Under the pieces are notes generated by a model. It made no database searches and had not been told where the DNA came from. It worked only from the letters and a program-made list of their open reading frames with translations. From NCBI RefSeq assembly GCF_905147045.1, contig NC_065913.1, positions 6,374,001 to 6,438,000 of the forward strand: DNA of 64,000 nt. The letters are read 5' to 3'. This document shows positions 1 through 12,600 of the stretch, in pieces (within the stretch, counting starts at the first letter, position 1; each line of letters opens with the position of its first letter). Source of the stretch: Nymphalis io. Lineage: Eukaryota > Arthropoda > Insecta > Lepidoptera > Nymphalidae. The position numbers were made by a program, and so were the translations under genes.

Positions 1-154
1 ATCATGCTTACTTCTTAATAGAAAAATCAAAAACTTAATTGGGTTTTGATCTTGGGGTTTACAGTTTTAATAGTAGCGTATATACCAACGAGGCAGACAA
101 TTCAGCTAAGATGAAAGAACTTACTAATTTTAACTTTTTATTTTATTTCCAAAG

Positions 155-637
155 GACTACGTAGTAACAGGCTTGGGAGCAAGGTTTGTGGAGCCGCAGC
201 CGGCTGATCTTGCCGCCTTGTTCGCTGAATCTGATCCGCTAGCTCCAATCATTTTCGTGTTATCGACAGGAACCGATCCAGCGGCGGGTAAAATTGTATT
301 GCTATCAACTAATAAAAGCTCAAACAGTCTGAACATAGGCTATAGTATTTTTTTTATTATTTAGTAAAGAAAGGCAAACGAGACAATTGTACCACCCGAT
401 GGTAAATAGTCACCACTGATTTAACACAATATGTATTGTAAGCAATATTAAATATTTTACCGTTAATGAGTGGACCATGGAAACTGAGCTGTTATTGCCG
501 GTGAGGTAAGACAGAATCATAGTACTACTTTATAAAGCTGTTTAGCGGTGAAATAACAAAGCACTTGTGGTGGTGGCACTTGCACAAAGCTAGCACGCAT
601 GTGTAATAACGTGCTTGCTTTAGGTACAACCCTGTTA

Positions 638-675
<38 letters not shown>

Positions 676-3600
676 ACCAGCAGCATCGAGATAAATAAGC
701 AGTGTCCTCTTCCAGCGTTCCCGTCTCGCCCCTACCGAAGTAGGTTCTCCTTCACAACCAAATATTCATGTTAATAATCCAGTGTTAATTGAGAGCTCAT
801 AATTTAGAACCTAAAACTAATAAATGTATAGTAACTTAACTATAATTGTTAACTATGTTTGACGTCTGATGATATGTAATTTTAATGACCAGTAGAAATA
901 TATATATTATATATATATATAGGATTATAGTTGCTTAAGTTAATAAAAACTGAATACCAATCGTTTATCTACAATGAATGATCACAACGGAGATGTTTAC
1001 TAGAAACAAATGACTAACTCTTAAGTATTCTTCATCGTTACTAAAGTCTATTCAGCGAGAGTTTATAAATATTGTGACAACGTCTTACAATAGCGACTGT
1101 CGTTTAAGTATCGTAATATGTACGACGACATGCACAGTATTACGTAGTAAGAACGCGCAGCTGTTGCTAAGCGCTAAGGCCGGACATTTGATGATCGTCA
1201 GTAAATATTTTACATTAAATAATATGTTAATTATTTATAGTGATATATATATTTCATTAAAATGCAATAAATCGTTCAGATATGCGCGGAAACATACATA
1301 CACTCCATTGATTTCACCATAGTCAGGTAAAGAAAAATATCTAATGCCCAAGCATTTAATTTTTCTGTCAGCGAAACAATTAGCGGGTCGCAATAAGTTT
1401 TAAGTTTATGAACTATTTCAATTATTTTTTTTATCAACATTTACCGATCAGACTTAAGAATATGATTTTGTTACAAAACTCTTATATATTAATTTTAGAT
1501 CTTCTAAAGTTTGCGGATAAAATGAAGATGGGGAAACGCTTCGAAAGTATCTCCTTGGGTCAAGGCCAAGGGCCGCTGGCTGAAGCGATGATGAAAGTTG
1601 GCTGTGATTTTGGTAATTGGGTATTTTTCCAGGTAAGATGGATAATGAAAAAGTTTTGATTTCTTGTACTTTTTAAATTAATTATTTCCCAATATAATCC
1701 AATTGTTCTTTTTTTGAGCTTTGGTTTAACGAGATAAATAAAATTTGGTAATTGAGGGAAAAAAATCAAGATTTTTTTTTTTTATATGCCCCGGGATGGC
1801 AAATGACTCTACTCCACCTGATGGTAAGTGGTAGTAGAGTCCAAACGCGACGACGGCCAGTACAGTCGGGAAGAATGTTCTGTACTAGCCGTTCCCGCCT
1901 TGCCGGCCCGCAAGATGCCTCTTCACGCCTCGTTTGAAGGAACCCGGGTTGTAAGAGGAGGGGAACACGTGAGCTGGTAAGGAATTCCATTCTTTGGTAG
2001 TGCTACAAAGAAAGGAGTTGCCAAATTTCTTTGTGCGCGATGGAATTGATGTCACAGTTAGGCGGTGACATCGAGAACCAGCTCGCGTGGACTTAAGAAG
2101 GAAGGGGGAAGCAGAAATTAGAGAGAATAATTCCTCAGAGCACTCGCCGTGATACAGACGATAGAAAGCGCTCAGTGCTGCTATCTCGCGACGCAATTGT
2201 AAAGGTTCAAGGGTGTTTGTGACATTTACGTCGCCAATAATGCGTACTGCACGTCGCTGCAACCGGTCCAAGGCCTCCATTAGGTACTTAGCGGAGCCAT
2301 CCCAAAGGTGCGAGCAATATTCAACGCAAGACCGTACCTGTGTTTTGTATAACAGGCACAGTTGTTGTGGCGTGAAAAAACGCCGCACCTTGTTCAGAAC
2401 TCCGAGTTTTCGTGAAGCTGTTTTTATAATAGCCTCGATGTATAATAATCCCTTGGACTAAAGTCGCAGCGAACGTCCATCCCCAGCATGGCGATTTTGC
2501 TTTGTATCATCAGCGGTGTGCCACAGAGGGAGGGATGAGGGTAAAATGGTGACTTTTTCGCTGTGAGAGCGCACACCTGTGTTTTCTTGGCATTAAACTC
2601 AACAAGATTATCAGAACCCCATTTGGCGATGAGCTCTAATGTCCTATCGAGTTCAATAACAAGATTCTCCCGCCTCTCCTCAGTTTCCGCCCGCCCAGCC
2701 ACTGCGCGTCCGTGGTATCCACCATGCACTGTACTATCATCTGCATAGCAATGTATGTTCCCAAGAGAGAGCATATCATTGATATGCAAAAGAAAGAGTG
2801 TGGGAGATAGCACAGATCCCTGGGGGACGCCAGCATTCACTACATAGTATTGTGAAGCGCAACCATCCACTAGAACACGAAGGCTACGCTTGTGTAGGAA
2901 GCTGGCAATCCAGGTGCATAGCTGAGCAGGCAGACCATATGCCGGTAGCTTGGAGAGAAGACTTCTGTGCCAGACCCTGTCGAAAGCCTTGGAGATATCG
3001 AGGCTGACAGCCAACGATTCTCCATGCTTGTCGATAGCTTCACCCCAGAGGTGCGTTACGTACGCTAGAAGATCACCTGTGGACCGTTTTGGTCGAAACC
3101 CGTACTGACGATCATTAATTAGACAGTGATCTTCTAGGTAATGGATCAGTTGGTTGTTTAAAATCCGTTCCATCACCTTACAAAGTAATGAGGTGATAGC
3201 TATTGGCCGATAATTTGCCGGGTCAGACCGATCCCCTTTTTTGGGAACTGCTTGCACATTAGCTCTTCTCCAAGCCTCCGGCACACATCCCGAAGAGAGA
3301 GAAAGTTGGAACAGGCGCGTTAACACAGGAGACAGCTCCGCCGCGCACTTCTTCAGCACAATGGCTGGTATTCCATCGGGACCGCTAGCTTTCCGTATAT
3401 CGAGTGATTGCAGCTCCGCACGCACATCACGTTGCCTGATTTTGATGTCAGGCATCGTGTGGCCACATGAAGGTATTGTTGGTGGCTGCGCACTACAATC
3501 ATCGATCACATAGTTGTCGGTAAAGAGTTTAGCCAGGAGGTCGGCTTTCTCCTGCGGACTGTGAGCTAGCGATCCGTCCGGATTTCTGAGCAGTGGTAGC

Positions 3601-6600
3601 GAAGGTTGGTAGAAATTGTTTTGCACAGACTTGGTCAGACGCCAGAAGCTACGGGAGCCCCTAGGATGCGAAATAAGGTCATGACCAATCTGTACAATGC
3701 GCTGTGCATCCGCTCTCGTGTATGCCTTCCTACAGGACTTGGAATTTTTATTGTAGTTTGCTTTCAGTGAGTCAATGTTAGATGCCCCGCTAATGCAGCC
3801 GTTGATCCACGCGCGATATGCCGCCTGCTTAGATGATACAGCGTCGGCACATTCACGCGTGAACCAACGGTTACGCGTACCCCTATTGATGAGATCTGAG
3901 CTAGGAATGTAGTATTCCTAACATGATCTCATTAGCAACAGCAGCGGCACTAGCTGTCGGGTCATTCCCACTGAAGCAACGTTCCTTCCAAGGGACTGAC
4001 GCATAGTAATCGCGCATACCGTCCCAGTCTGCCGACTTATAGTGCCAAACGCACGTTTGCATACCGCTGATGGCGGCAGCTTGGCCTGTGGCACTTTGGT
4101 AGATATAAGGCCGTGATGCGAAGAACCAAGTGGAGCTTGAACCACAACCTGATATTCCACCGGGTGAGAAGTCAGCAGAAGATCCAGTAGAGAAGGCGCT
4201 TGCCCATCAATGTCCGGGATCCTGGTGGGCTGATCAACCAGTTGGGTCAAGTCGTGTGTGAGAGCAAAAGCATGAGCAGTTCTTCCAGCATGGTCAGTTT
4301 TGAGGGATTTCAACCATGATTCATGGTGAGCATTAAAATCCCCCAAAAACACCAATTCCGCGTTAGGAAACTGCTCTTGCGCAGCATATGCCACCCGACT
4401 AAGATGGTCGAATAATCGGCTTGTCTCCAAGTCACCATTGTGGGATCTGTAGAGGCACACGTAGACTCGACTCTGACGAACCAGGTCCACACGTACCACC
4501 AACATGGAGAAGGAGGGGTCCTCCAAGCAGCGCAATCGGTGACAACAAACATCCGCCCTGACGAACAAGCATACTCCGGCTTTCGCTTTAAAAGATTCTT
4601 CCAGCATGTAGCCGGGATAGTTAAGGTAGCTGGTGTCGGCAGGGCGGAGTATTTGCGTCTCCGTGAGAAACAACATTGCTGGCCGTGCTGTCTCGAGATG
4701 GTGGTGGACAGCGTTGAGGTTAGCGTGGAGTCCTCGGATGTTAGAGAACTCGACCTCAAACAGCGTGGGTATGGTGGGGGTGTGCACCGCTGAACGACTG
4801 TTATTTCTTATTTGCGCTACCATTTGGAAATTAGGAAAAGAGACGTGAGGCGAGCGACGTATTGCCACGATAGGGATGGGCAAAGTATGGAGGCATGTTT
4901 TCCCAATTGTTTGCCAAAAAGGAAAATATACTGATCCGCCGGACGGAAGGGCCCCCGAACCCCCCCGGAAGTGGCCGCCGGGACCCCACCTTCCGGTCAC
5001 CAACCGGCACGACGGTCCACCCCGAGATTATGCGTGGCCTGGTGGGGCAGCCTCGAGAGCTGGTTAGGCACGCTCGGGCCCCTGTACTATGCCACGGGCG
5101 GCCAGCGGAACAGCCGTTTCTTCGGGTCTCCCTGTCCGGCAGGTCAATACAGTTTCCTCCGGCATTGGTTCAACAGCCGTCTCCACTGGACCAACACCCA
5201 TCGCGGCAATACTCGCTCGGGCACTGGCTGTACGCTGGCTGACCTCGAAACGCGGCTGCAAGCCACTTCACGAGTTTTTCACCATGCGTACGGTGGTAAC
5301 AAGCCAGGCGGATGTTAGCATCCTACCACCAGATGAGCAGATGGTCGCTCAGATATCCCTTAGTCGCCTCTTACGACACCCATGGGAAAGAGAGGGGCAG
5401 TGATATTATTAACCGACTTCGTAATTTGTCTTTATGTATTACACAAACAAATATATAGCCATGATTTATTAAAAAATAAATAAAAATAAAGGGCTTATTT
5501 TCTTGATTCACCTGAAATTTCGCTATGTTGTAAGAACTGTCACCTGCCTCCGTTATGGATTGTCCACGTTCGGACATAACTTTCATGAATCGATTTTTAT
5601 TAATAGTTTCATGTTACGTTCAGGTATTCAAAGTGTTTCCATCTTAGTTACATTGGTATTGGACATTGTTTAGTTATTATTCGAAGAGTTTATTCATTTT
5701 CATTTTGGAATTTAATTTTGGAGATTTTTTAAGATCAAAGATAATTTTAAGATCAATCTTCTAGCAACCTTTGGGTAGAGGTTATTTAATACATAAACAA
5801 TATACCTTTATTATATACTTGTTGAATACATAGCGATGATTCCAATGTCTTTAAAAAATGCATCACTAGACCATAAAACGCCACCATCGGATTTTTTTGG
5901 AAGAAAATTGGTGTTATGAAACTTGTGATAGTATTGTTTATGTTCGTTATATATATTAAATTAAAAATGCCAATATTATTAAAAAAAAATTAATGACCTT
6001 ATAGTGTAGGCTTATATAGTTGGTTCACCACAAATTTTAACTTTGTTATAAGAACTGTCACCTGTCTCCGTCATGGATGCCGGTACTTGAACTGAACGTG
6101 GAGCAGATTGTGCCAGAACAAGTTCACAAGGATTTCCGTCTATGGCTCACCTCTACACCTTCGCCATTCTTTCCGGTGGCATTGTTGCAGAACGGTAATA
6201 CAGGAAAAATAAACATTCATAACACATCACATTAAGACAAACCCATATATACGCACACACAAACACACGCATTATTATATTACTACCAAAGTCTTAACCA
6301 AAACGAAATACATGAAAGGTTCAGTATACCTACTTTATATGACTTCAGACATAACAAAACATTGTATTAACATTCAACCCACACACAAACACGACACTCA
6401 TTTGTGTTAAGCCAAAACAACCGAAATAATATTGCTATTAGCATTCGAAAATTATACCGAAATATGTTTGAAACATCAAAACCTGCACACGCTGAACATA
6501 AAACCGGTAATATTATTATTCAGCGCTTACTTACGCTTCACTGAAAACATTAATTCTAAAAGCCTTTCAAATAAATTTGTGTAAAACAAAAACACAAAAC

Positions 6601-9600
6601 ATTGCGTTCGTTACCTGTAGATTAACATATATTTTATTATTATCACTTGTTTTAGATTATATGTATTGTAGTTTTAGATTATATGTATTAATTATTTTAT
6701 TAAAAAAATGCCACGATAACAGATGATTGAAATCGATCGATTAATATTTTACCAAATACCGAAACTAAGTATGATAAAATCATAGCAATATTTTTATTTA
6801 ATATTGATTTAATCATCGTTAATTATATTCAATCGGTGTTGTCTGAATTAATTGTTCTTGTCAAACGTTTTCAGGCTACAAGATGACTGTTGAGCCCCCA
6901 AGAGGAATTAAAGCGAACTTACTGAAGGCTTATATGAATCAAGTTCCTGACTTCACAGACTATATCAATTCAAGTGACAGCAAAGTCCCTAATTTTAAGG
7001 TTCGTTTTAAAGGAAATAAGCCGAAATGGGCTAGTGGTTATAACGTGTGAATCTTAACCGATGATCGTAGGTTCAAGCCCGGGCAAGCACAACTGATACA
7101 TGTGCTTAATTTGTGCATTGGAGCAGCGTGGTCGAATAAGCTCCAAACCTTCTCCTCAAAAGGGAGAGGAGGCCTTAGCCCAGTGGGACATTAACAGGCT
7201 GTTACTGTACTGTTAAAGGAAATACACGAATCTATTAAAGAGTATATATACTATTCTTCTATAAATCAATTTTATACCAGTATTTCTGTACAAACTTAAT
7301 GAAAATATCATCGGATCTCTTAACTTAGCAGGATTATGAAAACGATAGTTTTTAAAAAAAAAATGACATTACTAAGCACATCCAATCATCGGATTATTAG
7401 AGTGAGGAAATAGAGTGTACTCCTACTCTAATATTTCACACGCAGTGTCTTGAAAATTACTTTAAATATTACCTTACGTTAATTATATGTAACATACTTC
7501 CTTATAGTTCAAATGTGATTTTTAATCTTGTTATGTTTCAGTGGCTGCTCTTCTCGCTGTGTCTATTTCATGGTGTTGTCCTTGAGCGTCGTAAGTTCGG
7601 ACCCCTCGGTTTCAACATTCCCTATGAGTTCACGGACGGAGATCTACGAATTTGCATCTCACAACTTCACATGTTCTTAACCGAATACACCGAAGTGCCT
7701 TTACGGGTGAGATTATACTAGTCGAATCAAAATCATTCAGGGTTTTTCTATTTATGATTTTCACAATTGTAATTATATAATATGCTGTCTATCTATATAC
7801 TTTATGTAAATAATCTATTGCGTCGCTGTTATGTTTATTTAAAATCAACTGAAACGGCGTCTTTTGTTATTAAAATTTAATAAATTACTACTGGTGGTAG
7901 AGCTTTGTGCAAGCTCTTCTGGGTAGGTACCACCCACTCATCAGATATTCTACCGCAAAACAGCAGTACTTGTTATTGTTGTGTTCCGGTTTGAAGGGTG
8001 AGTGAGCCAGTGTAATTACAGGCACAAGGGACATTAAATCTTAGTTCCCAAGGTTGGTGGCGCATTGGCTGTATAAGAGATGGTTGACATTTCTTACAAT
8101 GCCAATGTCTAAGGGCGTTTGGTGACCACTTCCCATCAGGTGGCCCATATGCTCGTCCGCCTTCCTATTCTATAAAAAAAAATCCCCTTTAATATCGTTT
8201 GTATTATCCTGTATCGAGACTTTAATATAATCTAAAAACTAAATTACCTGATTTATTAACATTGTTCAGTGATATGTTATTTTTATTATTTGTCTTTTGT
8301 CTTTGTATATACACCTATATACTACTAACGTATTAATTGTCACTGATTTAGCTGACCTTGCTCACACGCAGCCTTGAGGCGGACTGTCAGTGTCTTATGA
8401 AAGATAACAAAACGAGATCATAGACCTGGTAGAGCTTTGTGCACTTTCACTGGTGGTAGAGCTTTGTGCAAGCTCTTCTGGGTAGGTACCACCAGATATT
8501 CTACCGCAAAACAGCAGTACTTGGTATTGTTGTGTTCCGGTTTGAAGGGTGAGTGAGCCAGTGTAACTATAGGCACAAGGGACATAACATCTTAGTTCCC
8601 AAGGTTGGTGGCGCATTGGTGATGTAAGCGATGGTTAACATTTCTTACAATGCCAATGTCTAAGGGCGTTTGGTGACCACTTACCATCTGGTGGCCCATA
8701 TGCTCGTCCGCCTTCCTATTCTAAAAAATTTTTGATGATTGATTTCTCCCTTTCTGTTATTATTGATTTTACATTCGAAAGAAAAAGACAGTGTTGTTAA
8801 ATTTGTCTCTCCCTAAAGAGCAGCCCCTTCCCTTTTTATGTGAAGCCATACGTCAATAATTTTATTGATGAGCAAATATATATTGCTCATTCTTTTATTT
8901 ATATTAGATTAATGTCTTATTTGTGTATTTTATTATTTGCTTATTATTTTTATTATCTATCTTCACATGTTTTTAATTTTTTGCTATTTAGCGAATTTGT
9001 TTTGATATTTTATGACTTCGTTACAAGCTTATTAATAATAAATTTAGTGTGTACATAATAAAGATGAATTATTATAATTAAATAAAGTATTTCTTTCTCC
9101 GTATCAGATGTTAACGTACACCGCAGGACATATTAATTACGGAGGACGTGTAACAGATGACTGGGATAGGAGATGCCTCTTGTGCCTGCTGTCTGACTAT
9201 TACACGACTGCCGTCCTAAATGATCGCTGTATATTCGATGAGAGCGGCGCTTACAAACAGGTCTCATAAATTTATATATTTTATAATCAGCGATTAATAC
9301 GAATGATTGATAGAAAAATATTGGTCTTCTTTGTATGGATCCTTTTCTTTTTTTTATAAATAGGTAGGCAAACGAGCGAATGAGCCACCTGAAGGTAAGC
9401 AGTCACCATCGCCCACAGACTTTGTGAAATATTAACCATCGCTTACATCGCCAATGCGCCATCAACTACTTGGAAACTTAAATGTGCCTTATGCCTGTTC
9501 TTAGAGACATGATCAAATGATATATTATGTTATATTATTTACTAATAATGCGAAAGTATCTCTGTTTATCTGTCTGTTACGATTTCACTTTTGAACTACT

Positions 9601-12600
9601 GAACCGACTTTGATTACATTTGGTATGAAGTGAACTTGCACTGCAAAGTAGGATTCGAACTACTTTTATTTTAAACACTCAAATGCTTAAGCTGACCGAC
9701 ACAAACCGGTGATGGAATCAGCTCCAAATCTACTAAAAGGAGAGGAAATCTTAGTCTTAGTGGGACATTAATAGACTTACTTATTTTTGTATATTTTTAC
9801 TTCATCATCTCATCTGTTTTTGTATATCTTAGTCTAAATATATATTTCCAGCAAGCTTCTTGGTTTACAATTGAAGATTATACAAGATACATCCGAACCC
9901 TTCCGTTAAACGACGACCCATCCTTGTTCGGTCTTCATAGCAACGCCAACATCAGCTACGCTATGTCTGAAACGACTACGTGTATCAGTAAGTCTAGCTA
10001 TAGCTTTATTTTAATTCCAACTTTATTACCTCTTGTCATTTTATTATTGACAAGAATATGAAGTTCACGCTTTACAGCATAAATTTAAAGCGGGCGAAAC
10101 TGATCGTTATATAACAAAATTATATACTTTAACCTATTTCGAAAAGCGCTGAAGCTTCTGGTAAAAATTTTATGTGTATTGAATACGTGGTTCTTATTTT
10201 TTAGTTTATTAGTATAGGATTATTCAAAAATATTTGTATATTTATTTTTCATTGTTCGTAAAACACATAACAAATAGAATCAATTTATATTTAGACGGGC
10301 TCGTTGGCGTGGTTGGTAGATACTTGCGTTTCACGTCGAAGGTTGTGGGTTCGATTCCCTCTCAAGACAGACATTTGTGTGCATGAACATGTCTGTTTGT
10401 CCTGAGTCTGAATGTAATTATCTATATAAGTATGTATTTACAAAAAAAGTAAAGTAGTATATGTAGTATATCAGTTGTCTACAAGACTTACTTAACTATA
10501 AATTAAAAAATATATATATCTTACATAATAGTCAATTTTATAAAAAATATATAACCACACAGTTCTTATAGAACAACAACATGACTAAACTTAAAGACTC
10601 AAGTAAAAAAAAGATGTCCGGATAGTTCTATCTTCTGTTCTGACTTCTTTTTAAAACTTAATCGATGTCTTTATTTTGTTTCTGTTTCCAGTATTTTTTA
10701 TTTTTATTTGTATAAATTAATGTTAATTTGTTACCTCTTTACGTAATTGTGATTGGTAATGTTTTTAAGTATATGTAAAGCATGTGTTGGATGTATTTTA
10801 TGTACAACTGTTGGAGATCCAAAAAATAAACAAATAATTAGACAGATTTTTAATCCGAATTAATATAATAAGTGATGGAAAATTCGAACAGATACTCTAA
10901 GCAATCTACAGCCGAAAGAAGTAAGCGGTGGAGGTGGTCTGACAGCGGAGGAGATGACAGAACGAGCTGCTAAAGAGATTCTCAATGTGTTGCCAGCGAT
11001 GCTGGACCAGAAGTTTATCGCGACCACGTTAGAATTTGTTTTAATATGCTTTGATAGCAATAACATTTCATATGATTTATAAATAGCAATATCTATGAAC
11101 AATATATAATGAACGCTATTGATTATGACTATGAACGTAATGATTCAAATTGTAATTTGTTTTTGATGTAAAATGATGATTGTGTCCGATGATCGTGGAT
11201 TTAAACCCGGGCAAGCACCACTGAATTTTCATGTACTTAAATTGTGATCATAATTCATCTCGTGCTTTACGATGAAGGAAATTATCGTGAGGAAACCTGC
11301 ATGTATCTAATTTCACTGAAATTCTGCCACATGTCACAATATAAATGTCTGCCACACCAATCCGCATTGGAGCAGCGTGGTGGAATATGCTCCAAACCTT
11401 CTCCTCAAAAAGGGAGAGGAGGCCTTTAGCCCAGCAGTGGGATATTTGCGGTAAAACATACATTAGCGCGTAAGACTAATGTAAGCTCTTGGGGATATAA
11501 CTCGAGTGCTATCATACCTCTGCCGCCGTTCGCTACTCCCATTGTGCGTGTTTGCTATACACTTTGTTACGATATATTATTGTTATATTATAATAATATG
11601 AAATAGATTGTGCTATTTATTACTTTTCTGTTACTAAAAAATATTTTAAAAATCATCAATTCCGTTGTTTTATATCCAGTCCCGTGAAAGGAAAACTTTC
11701 AGAAAGTTAGAAGTGAATCTTGAAAAGAAATATCCTAATTTTAATACCGTATTTACTGATTCACTGATAAGAAATATTTGCTTGCAGATATCCCGTGTCA
11801 TACAAGGAATCCTTAAATACGGTGCTGATCCAAGAAGCGATACGATATAACAAGCTATTAACAGTCATCAACAGTTCGTTAAAGTAAGTAAAACGCTCAA
11901 GGTGAAACTAATAATAAATTCAAATTTATCATGAATGCATTTATCAATTTTTTTCAATAACTATAAAAAGTATATAATAATAATAATAATATCCTGGGAC
12001 TTTTTTCACGCACGGCCATCTGATCCCAAATTAAGCTTGTGCTATGGAAACCAGACAACTAATATACTACATATACTACTTTTCTTTTGTAAATACATAC
12101 TTATATAGATAAATACACCCAGACTCAGGACAAACAGACATGTTCATGCACACAAATGTCTGTCCTGGGTGGGATTCGAACCCACAACCTTCGGCGTGAA
12201 AAGGCAAGTATCTACCTACCACGCCAACCAACTCGTCAATGATATAAGCCATTCATGTGTAAACATCTTAACGCTCGGTACCCGGTATGGGCTAATTGAG
12301 AATTCGATCGTCAGACGAGTAAGCGTAAGTTTTCGAGCGTCAGATGACGTCAGCGTAAAAGTTGTTGTAAGTGCGTTAATGTGAGCGTGAGATCGGTACA
12401 TATGTGGTTTTTTTTTAAATATAGAGACTTACAAAAGGCACTAAAAGGTTTGGTGGTTATGTCCGAGGCGTTGGAAAGTATGGCGAGTAGCTTAGCTCGC
12501 AATGGAGTACCAAATATGTGGAGTGCAAGGGCGTATCCATCTCTAAAGCCACTTGGTAAGTTCATTGTTTCTGCTAATTTTCTGGTCATTTACTAAACTG

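Larger units (their letters stand above)
1775..5403 (-). mobile_element. Non-LTR retrotransposon (LINE, Jockey/CR1-like), decayed, antisense in dynein intron
   Basis: A LINE of about 3.6 kb read on the minus strand. Its 3' end is an A-rich tail (T-run at about 1774-1786 on the plus strand) preceded by a block containing CACTTACCATCAGGTGG. Its 5' end (about 5350-5403) carries the GGGTGTCGTAAGAGGCGAC motif often seen at 5' ends of lepidopteran LINEs. Between them are an endonuclease and a reverse transcriptase interrupted by stops and frame changes, so the copy is dead. No ORF1 is recognisable. The clade assignment (Jockey, CR1 or Daphne) is a guess from motif style. Confidence 0.88.

Noticed and set aside
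4440..5403. Several plus-strand open frames of 70-117 codons
   Set aside because: They lie antisense to the LINE endonuclease or in its GC-rich 5' region and carry no domain.
8840..9058. Hydrophobic 72-codon open frame
   Set aside because: AT-rich intron sequence of the dynein gene with no conserved motif and no splice connection.
10300..10372. tRNA-like sequences with A and B boxes (also at 15292, 16016, 36637, 39312, 52366 and others)
   Set aside because: They are the heads of multi-copy SINEs. The bodies continue into repeat sequence and no paired acceptor stem closes the fold, so they are not functional tRNA genes.
11665..11850. Plus-strand open frame with a Lys-rich start, next to a dynein exon
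   Set aside because: Most of it is intron. The exon at 11788-11883 is read in a different frame and matches the dynein family there.
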